From contig CAZTUL010000031.1 of the NCBI GenBank assembly GCA_964616275.1, forward strand, positions 1-26,860: a stretch of 26,860 bases of DNA, in the 5' to 3' direction. Position numbers and translations under genes: made by a program. This DNA is from CAYZJV01 sp964616275 (lineage in GTDB: Bacteria > Spirochaetota > Spirochaetia > Sphaerochaetales > Sphaerochaetaceae). Under the pieces are notes generated by a model. The model searched no databases, had not been told where the DNA came from, and saw nothing but the letters and a program-made list of their open reading frames with translations. Of the stretch, positions 16,345 to 23,544 are shown piece by piece; positions within the stretch are counted from its first letter, which is position 1; each line of letters opens with the position of its first letter.

Positions 16345-16380
16345 GGTATGACCCCTCCTATGCTCACCAATACATGGTGA

Positions 16381-17190
16381 TTACGGTATACCGACTGTAT
16401 CACAAGCCTCGTTCACGCTCCAGTGGTCGTGTACTAAACCATGTACAGCCTTAAGCATGAGTTCTACATGCTCATGTTCCCAAATATTTCGACCCATAGC
16501 AACACCCTTGCCGCCGGATTCAAGCGAATCATAAATTTCTTGAAAAATATTCCGGACGGAATCTGTTTTGCTGCCTCCAAGAATGAGTATAGGAACAGGA
16601 CAACCCTCCACGACTTTGGCAAATGAAGATGGGTCCCCTGTATAATGGGTTTTAATGATGTCTGCACCAAGTTCAGCACCCATTCTAGCAACCATACCCA
16701 CTGTTTCGGGATTAGTTACGGATGCCGGGTTCCCTCGTAGCGATCCATGCACCATAGCTTCAATCATGACAGGCAAACCAAGAGTATGACACCGATCAAT
16801 AGCAAGAGATGCTTGTTTTATGAACTTCCCCTCAAGTTCATGTCCAAATTTAACAGTGAGTGCAGCAGCTGCAGCTCCGTATGAGATTGCGGTTTCAGGT
16901 TCGACCACCAACTCCTCTTCAAACTTACCACCCAAGATAGTGAACCCTCCGGTAAGTCGTAGAATCAACGAAGTTGTCCGATCCCATTCCGGAAGCGACG
17001 CAGAAACCATACCTTTTGTTGTAAGTATTGCATCCACCTTTTGTGCAACACATGATCCTACTATAGCTGAGGGATTTCTGATTCCTTCAATCGGACCAGC
17101 AATTGCTGCGTGATCCATGGCAATAACCACTGATCGCCCATCGTCCTTTCGGAAGATTGCATGTCTACGCAATTCAACTCCTGAATTCAT
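16381..17190 (-). CDS. DhnA/LsrF-type class I aldolase
   Basis: This 269-residue TIM-barrel aldolase is of the FbaB/DhnA/LsrF family (Schiff-base lysine, metal-independent). The MDH at 25-27 matches the phosphate-pocket start of the barrel. The catalytic lysine is K180 in GADIIKTHYTGD. CPVPILILGG and GVAMGRNIWEHEH are also family hallmarks and closely resemble LsrF. Family reactions include cleavage of fructose-1,6-bisphosphate and the LsrF thiolase step on AI-2-derived phosphate. The position after a kinase suggests a phosphorylated ketose cleaved to DHAP plus an aldehyde. The start at 17190, with a G-rich AGAGGGGGG site, overlaps the kinase end by 17 bases; an in-frame start at 17247 would overlap more and add a non-homologous tail. 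Confidence 0.86.
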   Translation of the reverse strand: MNSGVELRRHAIFRKDDGRSVVIAMDHAAIAGPIEGIRNPSAIVGSCVAQKVDAILTTKGMVSASLPEWDRTTSLILRLTGGFTILGGKFEEELVVEPETAISYGAAAAALTVKFGHELEGKFIKQASLAIDRCHTLGLPVMIEAMVHGSLRGNPASVTNPETVGMVARMGAELGADIIKTHYTGDPSSFAKVVEGCPVPILILGGSKTDSVRNIFQEIYDSLESGGKGVAMGRNIWEHEHVELMLKAVHGLVHDHWSVNEACDTVGIP

Positions 17191-18631
17191 TCGCCCCCCC
17201 TCTCCAACTCTCTTTAAGCTGCTCATATGTGTAGATAAATTGTCCAAATCGTTCAGTATACAATGCTGCTAATCGAGGATTTGGTTCAAAGCAGGTCTTC
17301 ATCTGTACAAGATCCTCTGCAGCATGTGCAAATGAGGAATAATCACCAAGTGACGTTCTTGCGATAACCATATCACCAACAAGTTCAGCATCACTCACCT
17401 CAGGCACTGACACCGGAACTCCAGTAATATCAGCCTTCAACTGATTGAGTACAGTACTCTCAGAAGGCCCTCCCGTGACACGTAAAGCATTTACAGTTCC
17501 TCCCGACTCCTCCATTACCGCAATGACACTTCTTGCAGCAAAACAGGCTCCCTCTGCCACAGCTCTCAGTATATGCCCCTTTTCTGTGGTAAGCGAGAGC
17601 CCAGAAAAAACTCCTCGTGCATAGGGATTCCAAATAGGTGCCCGCTCTCCCTGCAGATAGGGAAGAAATATTAAGCCGTCACTTCCAGGAGATACCTTAT
17701 GAATAAGATCATACATAGCTTCAAATGAGACATCCTGAAGTCCAAGCAGATCTTTAGCCCAGCTGATAGCCTTCCCAGTAGTGCTCATGATTCCCGATAC
17801 ATTATAATAGGGAGTGACTGGATGCAGATAGGTCATGAGTCGATTATCGGTAAGAGGTGCGTCAGTACATAAGTTAATCCCTTCGCTTGTTCCGAGACGG
17901 TCACATACCAGCCCTGGTTTTGTAACAGCACACCCGAGAATTGAGACAAAGAAATCTGGACCAGATGCAATAACTGGCACACCTTGAGGCAGCCCAAGGG
18001 CTTTGGCCGCAAGAGAAGTGACAGCTCCAATTTGCTCGCCAGGAGAACAGAACGAGGGAAACTTATCTGTATTGAGAGAAAACTGATTGAGAAGAGTTTC
18101 GGTCCAGTACCAACGCGTAGCGTCTGCCGCATGGAGGATTGTACGAGCTTCTCCTGTAAGAAGGTAATTTATAAATTCGAACGAAGAGAGAAACCAAAGA
18201 CTTCGTTTATACGTAGAATAATCGTTTCGAACCATATGAAGCACTTGAGGAAGAACAAAACTTGCATCTACGAATTGCCCAAGGTATTGGGAAATTTCCT
18301 GTGCCTCAACAACAGCTCGTCTATCCAGCCATAGTCGAGCCTGACCAGATTCTGCATGAAGCAACGAATCTTCTATACGTGGCGTATCAAACACCGGAAC
18401 TACGGTCGGCCCATTCCCACTCACAACCACCGCTCGAACTTCAGATACATTGACTAATTGACTGCACAGTAATTTCAACGCACGAGACCACTGATGAGGA
18501 TCGGCTCCCAGTGCTCCCTTTTCGTCGTCAACGATATCAAGAGGTACTTTCGAGAGCTCGACAAGTTTTCCCTTCTCGTCAAACACTGCAGCTTTACAGG
18601 TCGTAGTACCCAGATCGATTGCTAATACCAT
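17174..18631 (-). CDS. FGGY-family carbohydrate kinase (xylulokinase-like)
   Basis: This cytoplasmic ATP-dependent kinase has the family's usual length (485 residues). It shows the phosphate loop DLGTT (6-10), catalytic base D226 in ASGPDFF, DRLGTSEG (244-251), and LPYLQGERAPIWNPYARGVFSGL. The late VTGGPSESTVLNQLKADITG is the second adenine/phosphate motif. It looks more like xylulokinase than LsrK, though substrate prediction in FGGY kinases is unreliable. The ATG abuts the dehydrogenase stop (TAGATG) with GGGGAG upstream, and the 3' end overlaps the aldolase by 17 bases. The order dehydrogenase, kinase, aldolase fits a polyol to ketose to ketose-phosphate route. There is no separate isomerase in the operon. 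Confidence 0.9.
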   Translation of the reverse strand: MVLAIDLGTTTCKAAVFDEKGKLVELSKVPLDIVDDEKGALGADPHQWSRALKLLCSQLVNVSEVRAVVVSGNGPTVVPVFDTPRIEDSLLHAESGQARLWLDRRAVVEAQEISQYLGQFVDASFVLPQVLHMVRNDYSTYKRSLWFLSSFEFINYLLTGEARTILHAADATRWYWTETLLNQFSLNTDKFPSFCSPGEQIGAVTSLAAKALGLPQGVPVIASGPDFFVSILGCAVTKPGLVCDRLGTSEGINLCTDAPLTDNRLMTYLHPVTPYYNVSGIMSTTGKAISWAKDLLGLQDVSFEAMYDLIHKVSPGSDGLIFLPYLQGERAPIWNPYARGVFSGLSLTTEKGHILRAVAEGACFAARSVIAVMEESGGTVNALRVTGGPSESTVLNQLKADITGVPVSVPEVSDAELVGDMVIARTSLGDYSSFAHAAEDLVQMKTCFEPNPRLAALYTERFGQFIYTYEQLKESWRGGANEFRS

Positions 18632-19657
18632 CTACTCCCCCATGCATAATAAAATCCGATAGGTTGTACCTGAGAGTGCTAATTCAACTGCTTCAGTTAC
18701 CTCTTCCATAGGATAAATTCGAGTGACAAGATCATCAACCACGACCTTTCGGTGAGCTAGAGCACATAAGGCGGTATAGAAATCATTTTGTTCTCTCCCC
18801 TCTGTTCCCGTAATCACAAACTCATTTCGATGAATAGTATTTAAATCCACAGGAGTAATGGGTTCATTACCATATGACGTATAAATATTGAGAGTTCCTC
18901 CTGGGCAAAGAACCCTCGCTGCAGATTTTACTGCATTCAGTGATGTTGTGGTAATAATTGCACCATCAACGCCATGTCCTCGGGTAAACTCCATAATAGC
19001 TGAAATAAGAGATTCCTCATTTGACCCATCTACCACATAATCTGCTCCCATGCTTCGAGCCGCCGATAGTCTTGCTGGAGTAATATCGCTCACAATCACA
19101 CGAACTCCCATTGCAAGAGCAACTTTTACATGGAGAAGCCCCATAGTCCCAGCACCGGAAATAAATAAGGTATTCCCCAGAGAAACCTCCGTCTTGCGAA
19201 TAGATCGAATACAACAGGCTAGCGGTTCAGTCAATGCAGCCTGATCTAAGGGAAGCGTTGAAGGAATGGTAAAAACCTGTTCTGGTTTTACTACTATGTA
19301 CTCTGAAAAAGCTCCTAACACCCGTTGTCCAATGGAAAAACGATTCTCACAGAGATTTGACTTGCCAGTAAGACATGCCGGACACGCATGACACCGATTC
19401 ACTAAATCAAGAACTACCGAATCGCCTATACTCACTTTAGTAAGCACCTTGCTTCCTACGGCTGCAATTATTCCACTAGCTTCGTGCCCTGGAACTATCG
19501 GATAGGAAATTTTTCGTTCTCCATCATAAAGTCTTTGTTCCAATGTACATATACCGCAATATGCTACACGTACCAAGATTTCATGATCGGAGGGCTGTGG
19601 AATTTCTTCTTCTCGGACTTCCATATTGTGCGGAGATGTTAGGTAGATACTCCTCAT
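18632..19657 (-). CDS. Zinc-dependent polyol/alcohol dehydrogenase (MDR family)
   Basis: This 341-residue medium-chain dehydrogenase retains both zinc sites. The catalytic ligands are C37, H58-E59 (GHEASG) and E144. The structural cysteines are C89, C92, C95 and C103. The Rossmann motif GAGTMG (168-173) is followed by D191 at the end of beta-2, pointing to NAD rather than NADP. Sorbitol/threonine-dehydrogenase-like polyol dehydrogenases are the nearest type, so it probably oxidises a secondary alcohol to a ketone. It is first in the seven-gene operon, so it is likely the first intracellular step. The start at 19657 has a GAGAGG site. A consensus -35 and a short palindrome lie in the upstream region. 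Confidence 0.9.
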   Translation of the reverse strand: MRSIYLTSPHNMEVREEEIPQPSDHEILVRVAYCGICTLEQRLYDGERKISYPIVPGHEASGIIAAVGSKVLTKVSIGDSVVLDLVNRCHACPACLTGKSNLCENRFSIGQRVLGAFSEYIVVKPEQVFTIPSTLPLDQAALTEPLACCIRSIRKTEVSLGNTLFISGAGTMGLLHVKVALAMGVRVIVSDITPARLSAARSMGADYVVDGSNEESLISAIMEFTRGHGVDGAIITTTSLNAVKSAARVLCPGGTLNIYTSYGNEPITPVDLNTIHRNEFVITGTEGREQNDFYTALCALAHRKVVVDDLVTRIYPMEEVTEAVELALSGTTYRILLCMGE

Positions 19658-19679
19658 GTATGCCTCTCTTATTCAAGTT

Positions 19680-19695
19680 AGTATGCATCGATACT
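19680..19695. promoter_or_regulatory. Candidate operator for the dehydrogenase-kinase-aldolase-ABC operon
   Basis: AGTAT-N6-ATACT is an imperfect 16-base palindrome with 12 of 16 positions symmetric. It lies 23-38 bases upstream of the dehydrogenase start and just downstream of the predicted promoter, where a repressor would block transcription. The cognate regulator is unknown. Confidence 0.35.
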
Positions 19696-19709
19696 CAGGA
19701 TACATTGAA

Positions 19710-19738
19710 AGTCTGTGACCCGTAAACCATTCTGTCAA
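19710..19738 (-). promoter_or_regulatory. Candidate promoter of the seven-gene catabolic/ABC operon
   Basis: On the minus strand a perfect -35 TTGACA (19733-19738) is followed after 17 bases by CAGACT (19710-19715), a weak -10. A weak -10 with a nearby palindrome suits a regulated promoter. An alternative within the same stretch is TTTACG, 18 bases, TATCCT. Confidence 0.4.
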
Positions 19739-19787
19739 GAGATTATGAGATGGCTGTGGAATACTATGCTGGCTAGTTTGAGTCTAA

Positions 19788-20267
19788 CTAGGAATACTCT
19801 TTCTGAAGATATTCAACAGCCTCATATGGAAAATCTTTTTCCGCCTTTCTCTCAGCTAATTCAGCAAGGAGCACTTGGACATGCTCTGTTTGCGGGAGCA
19901 TATAGTTAGATTCGCGAGTACAATCTTCAGCTAGAATTCTATTCGAAACCGCAAGCGCTTTAGCCAATTTTTCTCCAGGACCACCCTTTTGTTCAAGTGC
20001 TTTACATATAGCTTCCTGTGTAACTTTATTTTCTGCTACGGAAGCAAGTGCCGAACCCAAGGAATGGGATTTTTGTTCCTTTTCAGGATATCTATCAAAC
20101 ACAAGGTAAAGTGCATGTGAAGGACAAGCGTCCACACAAAGTCGACACCCATCTATACATTTTTCGAAATCTATCTGTCCTGTTTCTGTATCGGTTGCTC
20201 CTGTTGGACAAATAAACAAACAGAGACAATCTTTTGTACATAATGCTATATTTCGTGCTGCATGCAT
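19788..20267 (-). CDS. Two-cluster 4Fe-4S ferredoxin-like protein
   Basis: This 159-residue cytoplasmic protein has two iron-sulfur motifs in its first 50 residues: C10-x3-C14-x-C16-x3-C20-P and C37-x3-C41-x2-C44-x3-C48-P. Both deviate from the standard CxxCxxCxxxC spacing. A polar, helix-rich tail of about 100 residues follows, which I do not recognise. It probably passes electrons to a redox partner. The gene lies 11 bases after the rubredoxin-like gene, with a strong AAGGAGGAG site, so the two form an operon. A 6-pair inverted repeat (19773-19778 with 19786-19791) overlaps the stop codon but lacks a T run, so termination there is uncertain. Confidence 0.75.
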   Translation of the reverse strand: MHAARNIALCTKDCLCLFICPTGATDTETGQIDFEKCIDGCRLCVDACPSHALYLVFDRYPEKEQKSHSLGSALASVAENKVTQEAICKALEQKGGPGEKLAKALAVSNRILAEDCTRESNYMLPQTEHVQVLLAELAERKAEKDFPYEAVEYLQKEYS

Positions 20268-20278
20268 GGAGCTCCTCC

Positions 20279-20734
20279 TTAAGAAATCTGAACAAATCGA
20301 GACGATGGTGCTTTACAAATAGGACAGAGTGCTGGAACTTGCTTTGCAATCGCAATAAATCCACAGGCCTCACAAACATAGAGATTATTCTGTTCCAACA
20401 GAGCATCCCCCTGTTTTTCATACCGCCCCAAAATTGACTTATGAATCGAGGTTACCTTCTTACCCCATGTCATGCATCGCAGGGCTCCTCTGTCGCCCTC
20501 TTCTTTTGCAATTCGCTCCACCTCTGCATACCCTGAGCTGATATCCGAATCAATCAATCCTACCAGTTCTGAAAATGAATCAGCTTCTACTGGTGGTGAC
20601 ATTGTATTGAAATAATCTGAAAGCTGTGAAAATTGTGATGCGGCAACAGGCTTCATTTGCTTATCACATGCTTTTTCAAGGTTTGAACAAATCGCCGCTA
20701 ATGCTCCATCACTGTAGATGATAGCTTTTCCCAT
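20279..20734 (-). CDS. Rubrerythrin-like protein with C-terminal rubredoxin domain
   Basis: The 151-residue protein ends in a rubredoxin-type iron site: C121-x2-C124 and C137-x2-C140 in the YVCEACG/CPICKAPSSRF pattern, as in rubrerythrin. The preceding part resembles the second half of a ferritin-like bundle (EVERIAKEEGDRGALR, then IHKSIL). However, the usual di-iron glutamates, for example the Glu of the E-x2-H pair, are not evident. The first 60 residues do not match the normal first helix pair. It may therefore be an electron-transfer or oxidative-stress protein without peroxidase activity. The start at 20734 has an AAAGGGGGA site. It is transcribed with the ferredoxin and diverges from the glutaredoxin-like gene. 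Confidence 0.72.
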   Translation of the reverse strand: MGKAIIYSDGALAAICSNLEKACDKQMKPVAASQFSQLSDYFNTMSPPVEADSFSELVGLIDSDISSGYAEVERIAKEEGDRGALRCMTWGKKVTSIHKSILGRYEKQGDALLEQNNLYVCEACGFIAIAKQVPALCPICKAPSSRFVQIS

Positions 20735-20781
20735 GAGATCCCCCTTTATATATACATACACGTCTTATGCTACCATTGCTC

Positions 20782-20796
20782 GGTGATGTTGTCACC
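20782..20796. promoter_or_regulatory. Small palindrome in a divergent redox-gene promoter region
   Basis: GGTGA-N5-TCACC lies about midway between the rubrerythrin-like gene and the glutaredoxin-like gene, suitably placed to serve as an operator for either. Five-base arms are short enough to occur by chance. Confidence 0.25.
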
Positions 20797-20873
20797 AATT
20801 CTTTCATTGACCACGTGTAACGTATCCAGTAGCTTATGAGCATAAAACAGAAACTAATTAAAGGAGGCCTACC

Positions 20874-21104
20874 ATGGCTGTTACATTGTATAGCACACCA
20901 ACCTGTGGATTTTGCCGGATGGCAAAGAGTTACCTTCAGAATAACAACATTCCCTATACCGAGTATAATGTTGCTTCAAACTCAGAAAAGGCACACGAAA
21001 TGGTACGAAAATCGGGACAGATGGGAGTACCTGTATTGGATGTGAATGGGAAAATTATTGTAGGGTTTGATAAAGCTGCAATTGACCAGGCTCTTAAACG
21101 CTAA
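20874..21104 (+). CDS. Glutaredoxin-family thiol-disulfide protein
   Basis: This 76-residue single thioredoxin-fold protein has the redox pair C11-G-F-C14 and a cis-proline at P53 (MGVPVLD). The C-terminal GFDKAAIDQAL resembles NrdH and small UXX-star/glutaredoxin-like proteins. CGFC differs from the classic CPYC of glutaredoxin and CVQC of NrdH. It would reduce cytoplasmic disulfides, perhaps in oxidative-stress defence with the divergent rubredoxin and ferredoxin genes. The start is supported by AAAGGAGG 7 bases upstream. A weak promoter (TTGACC at 20807-20812, 17 bases, TAGCTT) precedes it and a terminator follows. Confidence 0.9.
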   Translation: MAVTLYSTPTCGFCRMAKSYLQNNNIPYTEYNVASNSEKAHEMVRKSGQMGVPVLDVNGKIIVGFDKAAIDQALKR

Positions 21105-21130
21105 CATTCATGCTGCAATAATTATAAATC

Positions 21131-21173
21131 GGCTGTTATCCCACCTAATACGAGAGATGACAGCCAGTTTTTT
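21131..21173 (+). terminator. Rho-independent terminator after the glutaredoxin-like gene
   Basis: A 10-pair stem (GGCTGTTATC at 21131-21140 with GATGACAGCC at 21156-21165, one G-U pair) is followed by AG and six T (21168-21173). It reaches the stop region of the convergent regulator gene. The opposite strand has only a weak T-rich tail. Confidence 0.8.
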
Positions 21174-22107
21174 ATTGCAAGAGTATTTGCTTTGCAGTGA
21201 CCTCGTCAGTTATGAGTGTAGTGATGAGCCCACCAACTAATGAAGCGTGAATAGCTTTTGCTTTCTGCACACCATAGGCTACACCGACCCGTTCAGGAAT
21301 TGTAAGGAAATCGTGAAAATCAACACCGATAATGCGATGATTGTATGAGATATCCATCCATTTCCCCTGTTCATCAAAACTGTACCCACACAAGTGGCCT
21401 ACAGCACCTGCAGCTTGAATCTCTTTAGCCTCTTTGGGTGTGAGGAACCCTGCCCTAACCATAGAGCTTTGTGTTGGATCATTAGAACTTATGCCTACAA
21501 AGGCCAAATCGAGGCTCTTTGTTCTCATAAGAGCCTCTTGAATACCCGGCTCCTTCAGAAGCAGATCTTTCACCATGATGTTCTTCACCAATACGGGACA
21601 TTGCAAGGGGAAATACTGTCCATGGATTCTCTTGGAAAATTCACGTGCAAGATCCGCACCATCGTACTGCGGAGAGGCTGCACCGAATCCGCCCATCAGC
21701 TGAACCACACTAGCATTTTTTATACGGTCATCTGGAAGCTGATGTACCATATGGTACAACGATGTCCCCCATGCTATGCCAATTCTGATGCCATCACGTA
21801 ACACCACTGCAGTATGCTCTGCTGCCACAGCTCCAACTGCAGTATGTACAGGAATATCCTCATGTGAGGGAACAATTATTACCTGCTGCAGAGAGTAACT
21901 CTTTTTAAGCTTGTCTCCGAGAGCTGTTTCGTATGGAGAGCCATCTTGAATTTTAATCTGTACGATTCCCGTTTCTCTACACTTCCTCAACAGATTAGAA
22001 ACAGTAGGTCGAGAGAGTCCGAATTCATGTGCTATCTGTTGTTGTGATTTTTCGTCAATATAATACCGGCGAGCAATCGATACGAGAAAATCCCTATCCC
22101 TTTGCAC
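21172..22107 (-). CDS. SorC/DeoR(Bacillus)-type sugar-phosphate-responsive regulator
   Basis: This 311-residue DNA-binding regulator of the SorC family (DeoR of B. subtilis, LsrR, CggR relatives) has an N-terminal helix-turn-helix (SQQQIAHEFGLSRPTVSNLL). The C-terminal effector domain shows the phosphosugar-pocket patterns VGAVAAEH, IGIAWGTSLY, VVQLMGGFG, LAFVGISS and GVAYGVQKAKAIHASLVGGLI. Ligands in this family are phosphorylated sugars such as deoxyribose-5-phosphate or AI-2-phosphate. The start is uncertain. GTG at 22107 matches the family's N-terminus; a TTG at 22131, 4 bases after the E3 stop, would add 8 residues and has no ribosome site. It ends the dehydrogenase-complex operon and may control it, the nearby sugar operon, or both. 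Confidence 0.87.
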   Translation of the reverse strand: MQRDRDFLVSIARRYYIDEKSQQQIAHEFGLSRPTVSNLLRKCRETGIVQIKIQDGSPYETALGDKLKKSYSLQQVIIVPSHEDIPVHTAVGAVAAEHTAVVLRDGIRIGIAWGTSLYHMVHQLPDDRIKNASVVQLMGGFGAASPQYDGADLAREFSKRIHGQYFPLQCPVLVKNIMVKDLLLKEPGIQEALMRTKSLDLAFVGISSNDPTQSSMVRAGFLTPKEAKEIQAAGAVGHLCGYSFDEQGKWMDISYNHRIIGVDFHDFLTIPERVGVAYGVQKAKAIHASLVGGLITTLITDEVTAKQILLQ

Positions 22108-22135
22108 AATAACACCCCATTCACGATTCAAGCTA

Positions 22136-23533
22136 TTACATCATATGATAGCATTGTCCTATACAAGACGATGCCGCCTCCATGAATGCTTCAGAGATAG
22201 TAGGGTGACCATGAATAGTTTCAGCAACTTCGTAAACGGTGAGTTCATGTCTCATTGCCAATGCAGCTTCATTGATAACCTCAGAAGCATACATACCAAC
22301 ACAGCAAACCCCTAAAATCTGCCCATATTTTTTTTCGGCAACCACTTTGACAAATCCCTCAGTCTCACCACCTGAAAGTGCTCTTCCATTTGCAGAGAGG
22401 GGGAACTTACCCACTACCGTTTCATACTTCTTTGCTGCTTCATTTTCAGAGAGCCCTACCGAAGCAACTTCAGGAATAGAATAGACTACCGACGGTACTA
22501 TGTCTAGGTCGAATTTTTTCTTGGCATCAGTAACAATACGGGTATCGACACATGCATTATGTGCTACAGTCTCACCCATCTGGTACGCAGCGTGTGCAAG
22601 TAGTTTTCTTCCCGTTATATCACCAGCGGCATAAACTCCAGGCTCTGACGTCATACCAGTATCGTCAGTTAAAACTCTTCCTCGTTCAACTTCAATTTTC
22701 GATTTGTCATCAATGCAAGAAAGATTAGAAATTCTACCAACTGCAAGCAGAATCACATCTACGGTAATTGTAGTCCCATCCGTTAAGTGGACTTCGGCTT
22801 CATCGTTTTGTGTAGTAATCTTTTTAACAGCAGCATCTGTGTAGATGGTAATACCCCGCTTCTTCAGAGCGGCAGCAGTAATTTCGATGGCTTGGGAATC
22901 AAACATCGGCAGAATACTCGGTTGAGCTTCAACGACTGTGACCGCTGAACCAAAAGCTTGAAAAATTGAAGCAAATTCTATACCAATGACCCCACCGCCG
23001 ATTACCGCTATACGTTTGGGAACATAATCAAGATCAAGGAACTGATCGCTATCCATGACCAATGGACTCTCTATTCCTTCAATTGGAATCTGAGAAGACA
23101 GAGAACCTGTTGCCAAGATAACCGCTCCCGCCTCCACAATCGTCCCATCTGCCAACTGAACAATCTTACCTTCCGTTAGGTGAGCACGTTGATTTTCAAC
23201 CACTACCCCAGCGTGTTTCAGCAGACTTCTTACTCCTGCCGTTAACTTCTTAACAGTTTTATTTTTACCGGCAAGAGCCTTTTTCATATTCATACTCACT
23301 TGTGGGTCTCGCACTTCAATGCCCCGAGATTCAGCTTGGCTGAGCTCAAGAATAGTGTGTGCACTTTGAGCATAGAATTTTGTGGGGATGCACCCTCGAT
23401 TAAGACAGGTACCTCCCACTTGCAGTTCTTCAGCTAGCAAAACCTCAGCACCAAGGCGTGCTGCCTTTATTGCAGCAATATATCCTGCAGGGCCACCGCC
23501 AATAACAACAATATCTTTCTTCAAAGTAGCCAT
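22136..23533 (-). CDS. lpdA: Dihydrolipoamide dehydrogenase (E3)
   Basis: This FAD- and NAD-dependent E3 reoxidises the lipoyl groups of the E2 component and possibly of GcvH. The 465-residue product has the FAD motif GGGPAGY (12-18) and the redox disulfide C43/C48 in GGTCLNRGCIPTK. The NAD motif is VIGGGVIGIEFAS, and the second FAD motif is GVYAAGDITG. At the C-terminus, the His-Glu pair in HGHPTISEAF completes the dimer active site. The length is normal. It lies 11 bases downstream of E2 and is followed immediately by the SorC-type regulator. Confidence 0.96.
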   Translation of the reverse strand: MATLKKDIVVIGGGPAGYIAAIKAARLGAEVLLAEELQVGGTCLNRGCIPTKFYAQSAHTILELSQAESRGIEVRDPQVSMNMKKALAGKNKTVKKLTAGVRSLLKHAGVVVENQRAHLTEGKIVQLADGTIVEAGAVILATGSLSSQIPIEGIESPLVMDSDQFLDLDYVPKRIAVIGGGVIGIEFASIFQAFGSAVTVVEAQPSILPMFDSQAIEITAAALKKRGITIYTDAAVKKITTQNDEAEVHLTDGTTITVDVILLAVGRISNLSCIDDKSKIEVERGRVLTDDTGMTSEPGVYAAGDITGRKLLAHAAYQMGETVAHNACVDTRIVTDAKKKFDLDIVPSVVYSIPEVASVGLSENEAAKKYETVVGKFPLSANGRALSGGETEGFVKVVAEKKYGQILGVCCVGMYASEVINEAALAMRHELTVYEVAETIHGHPTISEAFMEAASSCIGQCYHMM

Positions 23534-23544
23534 TTAGACACTCC

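Noticed and set aside
16365..16379. CACCA-N5-TGGTG between the aldolase and BMP genes
   Set aside because: The 5-base stem without a T run is too weak to call a terminator or processing site, and the gap is only 36 bases.
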